DNA of 5,099 bases from JACCVL01 sp038233135 (GTDB lineage: Bacteria > Actinomycetota > Actinomycetes > Propionibacteriales > Nocardioidaceae): positions 1-5,099 of the forward strand of contig JBBSMN010000203.1 in the NCBI GenBank assembly GCA_038233135.1. The letters run 5' to 3'. Made by a program: the position numbers and the translations under genes. Shown here piece after piece: positions 1-4,589 of the stretch (positions within the stretch are counted from its first letter, which is position 1; each line of letters starts with the position of its first letter). The notes below the pieces were generated by a model that searched no databases, was not told where the DNA came from, and saw only the letters and a program-made list of their open reading frames with translations.

Positions 1-37
1 AGAAATTGCTCCCCCGCGGGCCGCCAGGGACGACGAA

Positions 38-58
38 GGGCCCGGCATGACCGGGCCC
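38..58 (-). terminator. Hairpin downstream of tRNA-Tyr, possible terminator
   Basis: A perfect 8-bp stem (GGGCCCGG / CCGGGCCC) with a 5-base loop lies just past the 3' end of the minus-strand tRNA gene. Read on the minus strand, the stem is followed by TTCGTCGTCC, a poor T-tract. The position fits termination of the tRNA transcript and the stem is strong. The weak T-tract makes the intrinsic-terminator call an inference. Confidence 0.5.
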
Positions 59-66
59 CTCGGACG

Positions 67-148
67 TGGCAGGTGCAGGCTTCGAACCTGCGAAGGCTGT
101 GCCGGCTGATTTACAGTCAGCTCCCTTTGGCCGCTCGGGCAACCTGCC
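67..148 (-). tRNA. tRNA-Tyr (anticodon GTA)
   Basis: On the minus strand this 82-base stretch folds as a class II tRNA with a long variable arm. The acceptor arms GGCAGGT and ACCTGCC pair perfectly and are followed by discriminator A. The anticodon stem GCTGA/TCAGC encloses loop CTGTAAA, giving anticodon GTA at 112-114. The T arm is GCAGG/CCTGC with loop TTCGAAG, and the long variable arm is typical of bacterial tRNA-Tyr. The bases after the discriminator are not CCA, so CCA must be added after transcription. The gene diverges from yajQ. No promoter for it is convincing. Confidence 0.96.
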
Positions 149-180
149 GGGTACCCCTGCGCGCGCACCGCAAACCGGGT

Positions 181-209
181 GCGACAGGTGGAGGGGCGGG
201 GAGCACAAT
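181..209 (+). promoter_or_regulatory. Possible promoter of yajQ
   Basis: GCGACA at 181-186 (4 of 6 matches to TTGACA) and CACAAT at 204-209 (4 of 6 to TATAAT) are separated by exactly 17 bases. Transcription would begin near 216, giving a leader of about 48 bases before the yajQ GTG. Both boxes are imperfect, so this is the best-spaced candidate rather than a firm call. The rest of the 149-263 intergenic stretch shows nothing clear beyond the yajQ ribosome binding site. Confidence 0.27.
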
Positions 210-251
210 AGCGCAGGCTTGGAGACTGGCCCCACTGCCGGGGCCCGACCA

Positions 252-258
252 GAGGGAG
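252..258 (+). promoter_or_regulatory. Ribosome binding site that fixes the yajQ start
   Basis: GAGGGAG ends 5 bases before the GTG at 264. This decides the start: the open frame runs back to 66, but that upstream part crosses the tRNA-Tyr gene and has no family similarity. Confidence 0.75.
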
Positions 259-263
259 ACGAC

Positions 264-758
264 GTGGCCGGCGACTCGAGCTTCGACATCGTGAGCAAGG
301 TGGACCGACAAGAGGTCGACAACGCCCTGAACCAGACCCAGCGTGAGATCTCGCAGCGCTTCGACTTCAAGCACACCGATGCGCAGATCGACTGGCAGGG
401 CGAGCTGGGGGTGGAGATCTCGGCCAACGCCGAGGAGCGGGCGCTGGCCGTGCTGGACGTGTTCAAGCAGAAGCTGGTCAAGCGTGGCATCTCTCTGAAG
501 ACCCTGGAAACTGGCGAGCCCCGCTCATCGGGCAAGGAGGTCAAGGTCAGCGCATCGCTCAACCAGGGCATCAGCCAGGAGCAGGCCAAGCAGATCGGCA
601 AGCTGATCCGCGACGACGGACCCAAGGGGGTCAAGGTGCAGGTGCAGGGCGACGAGCTGCGGGTCACGAGCAAGAAGCGCGACGACCTGCAGGACGTGAT
701 CGCGCTGGTCAAGGCGCAGGACTACGACTTCGCGGTGCAGTTCGCCAACTACCGGTGA
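264..758 (+). CDS. yajQ: YajQ family nucleotide-binding protein
   Basis: The product has 164 residues, close to the roughly 160 usual for YajQ (UPF0234). Family hallmarks are visible in order: an SSFDIVSKVD N-terminus (residues 5-14), ERALAVLDVF in the first half, a central GKEVKVSASLNQGISQEQAK segment, and the terminal FAVQFANYR. The RFDFK motif is at residues 32-36. Members are small cytoplasmic proteins with two related alpha/beta domains. Some bind cyclic di-GMP and act with transcription factors, as shown for the Xanthomonas homologue; the E. coli protein binds nucleotides. The target in this organism cannot be told from sequence. Translation starts at GTG 264 behind a good ribosome binding site. 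The gene appears to be a single transcription unit diverging from tRNA-Tyr, and it ends 44 bases before the antitoxin gene. There are no membrane segments or signal peptide. Confidence 0.95.
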   Translation: MAGDSSFDIVSKVDRQEVDNALNQTQREISQRFDFKHTDAQIDWQGELGVEISANAEERALAVLDVFKQKLVKRGISLKTLETGEPRSSGKEVKVSASLNQGISQEQAKQIGKLIRDDGPKGVKVQVQGDELRVTSKKRDDLQDVIALVKAQDYDFAVQFANYR

Positions 759-769
759 CAACGGGCAGG

Positions 770-799
770 TTGCATCATCGGTGATGCACTTATGATGCA
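770..799 (+). promoter_or_regulatory. Antitoxin promoter with overlapping operator repeats
   Basis: TGCATCA (771-777), TGATGCA (782-788) and TGATGCA (793-799) form a perfect 7-bp inverted repeat with a 4-base loop, plus a second direct copy 11 bases, about one helical turn, downstream. The first arm also pairs over 8 bases (771-778) with 792-799. TATGAT at 791-796, 5 of 6 matches to a -10 box, lies inside the last repeat. It places the transcription start at about the A of the ATG at 803. TTGCAT (770-775) is a weak -35 at 15-base spacing. An operator overlapping the promoter is the usual layout for type II toxin-antitoxin autoregulation. The repeats are seen directly; the binding protein is inferred to be the adjacent antitoxin. 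Confidence 0.6.
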
Positions 800-802
800 G
801 AC

Positions 803-1033
803 ATGCGCACCACGGTTGACCTTCCTCCCGCGGTCCACCGCCGTGCCCAGGAGCTTGCGCGGGCTCGCGGTCAGTCCGTGTCAGCAACCGTCGCCGAGTT
901 GACCGTGCGCGGGCTGAGCCAGCTCGATGAGCCGGTGGTCATCGGCACAGATGACCGCTCGGGCTTCCCGGTCATCAGTGTCGGTCGCCACATCACAGCG
1001 GAGGCTGTCGCCGCCGCCCTGGACGACGAGTGA
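803..1033 (+). CDS. vapB: VapB-like type II antitoxin
   Basis: This is a 76-residue protein. The N-terminal half (MRTTVDLPPAVHRRAQELA, then SVSATVAELTVRGL at about 25-38) reads as a ribbon-helix-helix-type DNA-binding unit. The C-terminal GFPVISVGRHITAEAVAAALDDE looks like the toxin-binding tail seen in VapB-class antitoxins. Such proteins neutralise a PIN-domain RNase and repress their own promoter. There is no ribosome binding site before ATG 803, and the -10 box TATGAT ends 6 bases upstream, so the message is probably leaderless. The stop codon overlaps the GTG of the toxin remnant (GTGA, 1030-1033), the usual translational coupling in these operons. Because the toxin is truncated, the antitoxin is now probably an orphan. 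It could still act as a regulator or protect against a related toxin. Assignment to the VapB group rests mainly on the PIN-domain neighbour. Confidence 0.85.
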   Translation: MRTTVDLPPAVHRRAQELARARGQSVSATVAELTVRGLSQLDEPVVIGTDDRSGFPVISVGRHITAEAVAAALDDE

Positions 1034-1209
1034 CGACGTACCTCCTCGACGCCAGCGTGCTGATCGCCCTGACGCTCGCCGACCACGAGCAGCACGAGCG
1101 GGCTTCGTCCTGGGCAGCGACCGTCGACCGCTTTGCGGTCTGCCCGATAGTCGAGGGAGCGCTGGTGCGATTCCTCGTACGCGACGTTCAATCTGGGCCT
1201 TGCACGTGA
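1030..1209 (+). pseudogene. vapC: Truncated PIN-domain toxin (VapC-like), 59 codons
   Basis: Starting at the GTG that overlaps the antitoxin stop, the frame reads TTYLLDASVLIALTLADHE, the N-terminal strand of a PIN-domain RNase with the first catalytic Asp at residue 7. It continues through WAATVDRFAVCPIVEGALVRFLVR, which carries the second acidic residue, Glu42. VapC toxins usually have about 130 residues. Here the frame ends at residue 59, and the last eight (DVQSGPCT) do not look like family sequence. The C-terminal half with the remaining acidic metal ligands is missing, so no RNase activity is expected. The loss looks like a 3' deletion rather than a frameshift: the end of the convergent hydrolase gene begins 4 bases after the stop, and no PIN sequence is seen in the other frames. 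Codons such as ATA, TTT, GTA, CAA and TCT are unlike the strongly GC-ending neighbours and fit an acquired, decaying gene. Confidence 0.85.
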
Positions 1210-1213
1210 GCCG

Positions 1214-1930
1214 TCACCCGCCGCGCAGGTGGGTGCTGAAGAAGTCGTCGATCCGCAGCCAGGCGTCGTCTGCTGACTCGGCCTGTGGCCCGGCGTGCAT
1301 ACCCATCACCTTCGCCAGCGCCCGGACTCCCATCGGGTAGGGCTGGGTGCTGAGGAAACTGTGGCCCGCCGATGGGTAGGTCTTGATGTCGTGCTCGACT
1401 CCGGCGCCGTCGAGTGCCTGCTGCAAGCGATCGGGGCGTCCCGCCATCGAACGGTCCCGCCCGCCGTACGAGGCGACGATCGGGCAGGCGCCGGTGAGGA
1501 CTCGCTCGGGGTCGTCCGGGACCTCGCCGTAGTTGACGCTCGCGACCGTGAACGGGTACGCGGACGCGGCAAGCAGCGCGAAGCCGCCGCCGAGGCAGAA
1601 GCCGATCACACCGACCTGGCCGGTGCCGCCCTCGTGGGCACCCAGGAAGCCGCGCGCCGCCTCGATCGCGTCGAAGAACTCGCCGCTGCCGGCCGTGAGC
1701 TGTCGGAAGGCGCCGCGCAGGCAGGTGGTCCAGTGGCGGCCCTCGAAGAAGTCCGGCGCCAGCGCCACGTAGCCCATCGAGGCGACGCGGTCGGTCAGTG
1801 CGCGGATGTCGGCGTTGAGCCCGAACACCTCGTGGATGACCACCACACCAGGCCTCGGGTCGGTGCCCGCCGGCTCGGCGAGGTACCCGTCTCGGTGACC
1901 ATCGGGGGTGGCGAACGTGACGTCGGTCAT
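1214..1930 (-). CDS. Dienelactone hydrolase family protein
   Basis: This is a 238-residue cytoplasmic alpha/beta hydrolase of the size usual for the family. The dienelactone hydrolase signature is complete. Glu34 lies in VIHEVFGLN. Nucleophile Cys112 lies in the elbow GFCLGG (110-115). Asp159 lies in YGGRDRSM, and His190 lies in SAGHSF. Canonical enzymes open dienelactone in chloroaromatic breakdown, but most actinomycete paralogues have unknown ester or lactone substrates, and no aromatic-degradation gene is nearby. ATG 1930 is preferred, with GGCAGG nine bases upstream. An in-frame TTG at 1960 would add ten residues without family similarity and has its purine tract directly abutting the codon. 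The gene lies 107 bases downstream of the nuoI-like gene on the same strand, so it could be read through from it or use its own promoter. Its 3' end lies 4 bases from the convergent toxin remnant. Confidence 0.92.
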   Translation of the reverse strand: MTDVTFATPDGHRDGYLAEPAGTDPRPGVVVIHEVFGLNADIRALTDRVASMGYVALAPDFFEGRHWTTCLRGAFRQLTAGSGEFFDAIEAARGFLGAHEGGTGQVGVIGFCLGGGFALLAASAYPFTVASVNYGEVPDDPERVLTGACPIVASYGGRDRSMAGRPDRLQQALDGAGVEHDIKTYPSAGHSFLSTQPYPMGVRALAKVMGMHAGPQAESADDAWLRIDDFFSTHLRGG

Positions 1931-1998
1931 GGCGGCGAGCCTGCCACACCTGCGGATCAACCCTCAGGTGTCACCGATCTGGACACTTCACCAGCCTA

Positions 1999-2036
1999 CC
2001 GTGCGTATGTGCATGTGAACATGCGTCTGCGCACGG
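1999..2036. repeat. Interrupted palindrome between nuoI-like and hydrolase genes
   Basis: The element is perfectly symmetrical in layout: outer arms CCGTGCG (1999-2005) and CGCACGG (2030-2036), inner arms GCATGT (2011-2016) and ACATGC (2019-2024), and 5 unpaired bases on each side between them. It starts 2 bases past the nuoI-like stop, so it may end or attenuate that transcript. No T-run follows on the minus strand. A possible -10 box for the hydrolase, TAGGCT (1993-1998, minus strand), abuts it, so it could instead be an operator. In the plus-strand sense, G-U pairs make the hairpin nearly continuous, yet no plus-strand gene ends here. The arms are certain and the role is open. Confidence 0.6.
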
Positions 2037-2037
2037 C

Positions 2038-2385
2038 TCAGTCGGCGAGCCAGTCGGCGAGCCGCTCCCGCTCGTGCAGCAGCGCATCGGCTGCCGGCTC
2101 GGCGTAGGTGTGCGCCGGCGCCCACTCCAGTGCCTCGAACGGGCACACCTCGACACAGATCCCGCAGTACATGCACAGCGACCAGTCGATCGCGAAGCGG
2201 TCCAGCACGGCCGTCGTACGGGGGCGGCCCCCCTGCTCCGGCACGTGGGTGACGCCGTGGCTGTCGATGTGGATGCACCACGACGGGCACTCGCGGGCAC
2301 ACAGCATGCACGAGGTGCAACGGTCCTCGATCAGGGCGATCACCCCACGGGAGCGCTCTGGGAGGGGTGGCGGCTGGGTGCTCAC
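2038..2385 (-). CDS. nuoI: NuoI-like 2x[4Fe-4S] ferredoxin-type subunit
   Basis: This 115-residue protein has two complete CxxCxxCxxxCP motifs. The first has cysteines 23, 26, 29 and 33 (in CTSCMLCARECP), the second 71, 74, 77 and 81 (in CMYCGICVEVCPFEA). The spacing and the Pro after each fourth Cys are those of NuoI and hydrogenase HycF/HyfH-type subunits, which pass electrons through two [4Fe-4S] clusters towards the NuoB cluster. It is shorter than the usual NuoI of about 160-180 residues and lacks much of the N-terminal extension that contacts the membrane arm. The GTG start at 2385 overlaps the nuoC-like stop (GTGA); an upstream extension would be out of family. It is the last gene of the three-gene unit. 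A stand-alone ferredoxin is the alternative, but the operon context favours a complex subunit. Confidence 0.88.
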   Translation of the reverse strand: MSTQPPPLPERSRGVIALIEDRCTSCMLCARECPSWCIHIDSHGVTHVPEQGGRPRTTAVLDRFAIDWSLCMYCGICVEVCPFEALEWAPAHTYAEPAADALLHERERLADWLAD

Positions 2386-3044
2386 CGAGCACCACCTCGC
2401 CTCGACCGGCGCGCCGGCGCCGACTCCTTCGTGGCCGGCTCGGTCGGGCCCGGCTCGCGTGGACCCCACCGGCCGGGCTCCGGGACCCCGGGGGGACGGC
2501 TGCGCCGACTGCGGGTGCGACCGGCCGCGGTCTGCCCGGCCAGCGACGCGTCGGACTCCCCCGGCTCCTTGGCGCCCGGCCACGGTGCGGCGACCCGCGA
2601 CGCCAGCACGAAGTCCTTGCGCAGCGGGTGCCCCTCGAACCCGGCGGGGAGCAGGAGCCGGTCCCCGCCCCTGGTTTCGGCGTCGGTGAAGCGCACGCCG
2701 AACATCTCGGCCACCTCCCGCTCGTGCCAGCCGGCCCCGGCGAACACCGCTGCAACCGAGGCCACGGCGGGCTCGTCACGTGGCATTAGCGTGCGCAAAA
2801 GCAGCGCCCGCATGGGCGCACCTCCCCCCGGGGGGACCGCCAGGTGGCACACCAGCCGGTAGCCGTCCGGCAGCTCGTCGACGGCGGTCAGCCAGTCGAA
2901 GAACGTGCAGCCGAGGCGGTCGCGGGCGGCGCGTACGGCGTCGACCCAGCTCGCCGGGTCAACGTCCACCCGAGCCAGCCCGAAGTCGTCCCGCACATCG
3001 ACCTCCAACGCCCCCGCCACCACGGCGGCCCAGTCGCTGTTCAC
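2382..3044 (-). CDS. nuoC: NuoC-like (30-kDa) subunit
   Basis: This 220-residue protein carries the 30-kDa subunit core. Its parts include FFDWLTAVDE (about 48-57), the strand YRLVCHLAV, the helix GWHEREVAEMFGVRF (105-119) and the signature GFEGHPLRKDF (135-145). In complex I this subunit makes a structural contact with NuoD near the quinone site and holds no cofactor. Residues about 155-220 form a tail rich in Arg, Pro, Gly and Glu with no predicted fold. It begins PWPGAKEPGES; I recall similar tails in actinobacterial NuoC proteins but cannot check this here. The GTG at 3044 overlaps the nuoB-like stop (GTGA), and the stop overlaps the nuoI-like GTG, so all three are probably translated as a coupled unit. 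NuoD, which normally follows NuoC or is fused to it, is absent. A C6G6 run at 2824-2835 lies inside the gene. Confidence 0.9.
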   Translation of the reverse strand: MNSDWAAVVAGALEVDVRDDFGLARVDVDPASWVDAVRAARDRLGCTFFDWLTAVDELPDGYRLVCHLAVPPGGGAPMRALLLRTLMPRDEPAVASVAAVFAGAGWHEREVAEMFGVRFTDAETRGGDRLLLPAGFEGHPLRKDFVLASRVAAPWPGAKEPGESDASLAGQTAAGRTRSRRSRPPGVPEPGRWGPREPGPTEPATKESAPARRSRRGGAR

Positions 3045-3496
3045 GGCGCGCTCGCGACCTGACGGCCCAGCTGGGTCAGGCCGTCGAGCAGGGCCTCGGG
3101 TCGCGGCGGGCAGCCGGGCACGTACACGTCGACCGGCAACAGCTGGTCGACCCCCTTGGTCACGCAGTAGGAGTCCCAGTACGGCCCGCCGGAGTTGGCG
3201 CACGACCCGAACGACAGCACGTACCTGGGGTGTCGCATCCGCTCCCAGGCCGCCAGCACCGCAGGCGCCAGCGCGTCGGTCACGGTGCCGGACACGACCA
3301 GGACGTCGGCGTCCTCAGGGCTCGCGACCGACAGGTCGAACCCGCTGCCCACCTCGGCCTCCCCCGCCCCGGCGCGGGCCACGCGCACGCTGGCCGCGGC
3401 GTACTCCAGGGCGCAGCAGGCCAGCGCCAGGTCGTGCACCCGCCACCGGGTGCCGCCGAGCGACACCTCATCCACGCGCACCTGCGCTCCGCCCAT
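3041..3496 (-). CDS. nuoB: NuoB-like (20-kDa, N2-cluster) subunit
   Basis: This 151-residue protein has the NuoB / [NiFe]-hydrogenase small-subunit fold. The four expected ligands of the terminal [4Fe-4S] cluster are present: Cys27 and Cys28 (LACCALEY), Cys99 (FGSCANSGGPYWDSY) and Cys129 (VYVPGCPPRPEALL). The VLVVSGTVTDALAPAV segment (65-80) is also typical. In complex I this protein takes electrons from NuoI and hands them to quinone at the NuoD interface; in group 4 hydrogenases the equivalent protein serves the nickel subunit. No NuoD or hydrogenase large-subunit gene is in the window. ATG 3496 is chosen because homology begins right after it and a -10-like TAGAGT ends 7 bases upstream, which suggests a leaderless start. 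An in-frame GTG at 3523 is the alternative. It is the first gene of a GTGA-coupled B-C-I unit diverging from the aldo/keto reductase. Confidence 0.92.
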   Translation of the reverse strand: MGGAQVRVDEVSLGGTRWRVHDLALACCALEYAAASVRVARAGAGEAEVGSGFDLSVASPEDADVLVVSGTVTDALAPAVLAAWERMRHPRYVLSFGSCANSGGPYWDSYCVTKGVDQLLPVDVYVPGCPPRPEALLDGLTQLGRQVASAP

Positions 3497-3503
3497 GCCC
3501 GCG

Positions 3504-3509
3504 ACTCTA
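3504..3509 (-). promoter_or_regulatory. Possible -10 box of the nuoB-like operon (leaderless)
   Basis: On the minus strand TAGAGT fits the actinobacterial TANNNT -10 pattern and lies 7 bases before ATG 3496, so transcription could start at the start codon itself. There is no good Shine-Dalgarno sequence before that ATG, which agrees. No clear -35 box sits at 16-18 bases; the 11-bp repeat arm at 3530-3540 lies about 20 bases further up and could bind an activator. Confidence 0.3.
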
Positions 3510-3529
3510 TCGGCGGCCGGCACCCCGCC

Positions 3530-3581
3530 CGAGTTGTCACTGGCAGACTGCGTTCTAGGGTCGTGAGCCGGTGACAACTCG
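3530..3581. repeat. Perfect 11-bp inverted repeat in the divergent promoter region
   Basis: CGAGTTGTCAC (3530-3540) and GTGACAACTCG (3571-3581) are exact reverse complements separated by 30 bases. Their centres are 41 bases apart, close to four helical turns, so two protein dimers or a looped complex could sit on the same DNA face. The repeat lies between the divergent nuoB-like and aldo/keto reductase genes and covers the -35 of the best promoter for the latter. This looks like a paired operator. The regulator is not encoded in the window. Confidence 0.75.
3534..3561 (+). promoter_or_regulatory. Probable promoter of the aldo/keto reductase
   Basis: TTGTCA at 3534-3539 (5 of 6 to TTGACA) and TAGGGT at 3556-3561 (a TANNNT -10 of actinobacterial type) are 16 bases apart. 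The start point would be near 3568, a leader of about 35 bases, long enough for the ribosome binding site at 3592-3597. The -35 lies inside the left arm of the inverted repeat, so binding there would probably compete with RNA polymerase. Confidence 0.42.
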
Positions 3582-3602
3582 ACAGCTTGCGAAGGGACAG
3601 TC

Positions 3603-4472
3603 ATGCAGCAACGAACCATCGGTGCGGTCAAGGTCTCGGCCATCGGCCTGGGCGCGATGCCGCTCTCGGTCGAGCCGGTGCCAGACAGCGCCCGAGCGGA
3701 CGCCACCGTGCACGCGGCCCTCGACGCCGGCGTCACGCTGATCGACACCGCGGACGCCTACACCGTCGAGCAGGTCGGGTTCGCCGCCGGGCACAACGAG
3801 GAGATCGTCGCGCGGGCGGTGCGGTCGTACGGCGGTGACATCGGCGAGGTGCTGGTCGCCACCAAGGGTGGTCACGTCCGCGACCGGTCTGGGGCCTACA
3901 CCGTCAACGGTCACCCCGACCACCTCCGCGAGGCGTGCGAGGCCTCGCTGCGCCGCCTCGGCGTCGAGGCGATCGGGCTCTACCAGCACCACCGGCCCGA
4001 TCCCGACGTGCCGTACGAGGAGACGATGGGTGCGCTCAAGGACCTGTACGAGGCCGGACTGGTGCGGCACGTCGGCATCTCCAACGCCGACCCCGACCAG
4101 ATCAGGACCGCGTACGACGTCATCGGCGCCGGGCTGGTCAGCGTGCAGAACCAGCTGTCCCCCGCCTTCCGCTCGAGCCTGCCCGAGGTCGAGGTCTGCG
4201 ACGAGCTCGGCCTGGCGTTCCTGCCGTGGAGCCCGCTGGGCGGCACCGGTGGGCGCGCGGAACGGCTGGGCTCCGACCACGGTGCGTTCGCCGACGTCGC
4301 CGAGGGCCACGGCGTGAGCCCCCAGCAGGTGTGCCTCGCCTGGTTGCTCGGGTTGTCACCGCGGGTGCTGCCGATCCCGGGGGCCAGCCGAGCGGAGACG
4401 ATCCGGGACTCCGCAGCGGCAGCCGACCTCGAGCTGTCCGACGACGAGCGCGCGAGGCTCGACGCCGCCTAG
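3603..4472 (+). CDS. Aldo/keto reductase
   Basis: This 289-residue NADPH-type oxidoreductase has a TIM-barrel fold and no signal peptide. The catalytic tetrad is complete: Asp48 and Tyr53 in IDTADAYT, Lys88 in VATKGG, and His130 in LYQHHRPDP. HVGISNADPDQI (156-167) and the C-terminal LPIPGASRAETI (256-267) are the usual coenzyme-binding and barrel-end motifs. The family reduces aldehydes and ketones to alcohols. The closest-looking group is the bacterial YajO/Tas-like or AKR11-13-type enzymes, for which the substrate is usually unknown. ATG 3603 follows AAGGGA by 5 bases. The gene diverges from the nuoB-like operon across an inverted-repeat operator and precedes korA on the same strand by 117 bases. 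A palindrome between them suggests korA is at least partly separately controlled. The link to the neighbouring redox genes is only positional. Confidence 0.94.
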   Translation: MQQRTIGAVKVSAIGLGAMPLSVEPVPDSARADATVHAALDAGVTLIDTADAYTVEQVGFAAGHNEEIVARAVRSYGGDIGEVLVATKGGHVRDRSGAYTVNGHPDHLREACEASLRRLGVEAIGLYQHHRPDPDVPYEETMGALKDLYEAGLVRHVGISNADPDQIRTAYDVIGAGLVSVQNQLSPAFRSSLPEVEVCDELGLAFLPWSPLGGTGGRAERLGSDHGAFADVAEGHGVSPQQVCLAWLLGLSPRVLPIPGASRAETIRDSAAAADLELSDDERARLDAA

Positions 4473-4485
4473 CAGCGACTCACCA

Positions 4486-4507
4486 CCACGTGTCGGACGA
4501 CACGTGG
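4486..4507. repeat. Perfect 22-base palindromic element upstream of korA
   Basis: CCACGTGTCG (4486-4495) and CGACACGTGG (4498-4507) are exact reverse complements around a central GA. Each arm contains the hexamer CACGTG, itself palindromic (4487-4492 and 4501-4506), so this is a palindrome of palindromes. It lies 13 bases after the aldo/keto reductase stop and lacks a T-run, so a terminator is possible but not typical. A candidate korA -10 box TACCAT (4527-4532) would put the -35 at about the right edge of the element, which favours an operator. Confidence 0.68.
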
Positions 4508-4526
4508 CTGGCCGGCCGTGGGCGCC

Positions 4527-4532
4527 TACCAT
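4527..4532 (+). promoter_or_regulatory. Possible -10 box of korA
   Basis: TACCAT matches TATAAT in 4 of 6 positions and has the TANNNT form. Transcription would start near 4539, with a leader of about 50 bases. No good -35 is seen at 17-18 bases; that place is taken by the right edge of the 4486-4507 palindrome, as expected for an activated promoter. Confidence 0.22.
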
Positions 4533-4589
4533 GGCTGATGGCACTCGCGCGGCCGCCGTCGTCGCCGGGCCAGGAGGAGAGAGGACTGC

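Noticed and set aside
1..148. tRNA-Tyr as an integration site for a mobile element
   Set aside because: No integrase, partial tRNA copy or att-like direct repeat is visible in the window; the neighbouring genes look like ordinary chromosome.
66..263. Extending the yajQ reading frame upstream to 66
   Set aside because: The extension crosses the tRNA-Tyr gene in antisense, has no resemblance to the family, and a good ribosome binding site lies right before GTG 264.
1180..1340. A frameshift, not a deletion, in the toxin gene
   Set aside because: None of the other plus-strand frames past 1180 resembles a PIN domain, and from 1214 the DNA is fully used by the hydrolase C-terminus.
1295..2107. 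Long plus-strand frame opposite the dienelactone hydrolase
   Set aside because: It is a shadow of the hydrolase in GC-rich DNA. The minus-strand product has a full catalytic triad, while this frame is low-complexity with no recognisable motif.
2074..2862. Plus-strand frames opposite the nuoI- and nuoC-like genes
   Set aside because: They read as Arg/Pro/Ala-rich low-complexity sequence, whereas the minus strand shows ordered cysteine motifs and the 30-kDa subunit signature.
3045..3203. Longer N-terminus for the nuoC-like protein
   Set aside because: The upstream residues lie within the nuoB-like gene in another frame. The GTGA overlap at 3041-3044 gives a start where family similarity begins.
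3555..4310. Long minus-strand frame opposite the aldo/keto reductase
   Set aside because: Its composition (Asp, Val, Gly and Arg-rich, no motif) is that of an antisense shadow. The plus strand carries the complete reductase tetrad.
4487..4506. CACGTG read as an E-box/G-box
   Set aside because: Those factors are eukaryotic. The symmetry is better treated as a bacterial operator or hairpin.
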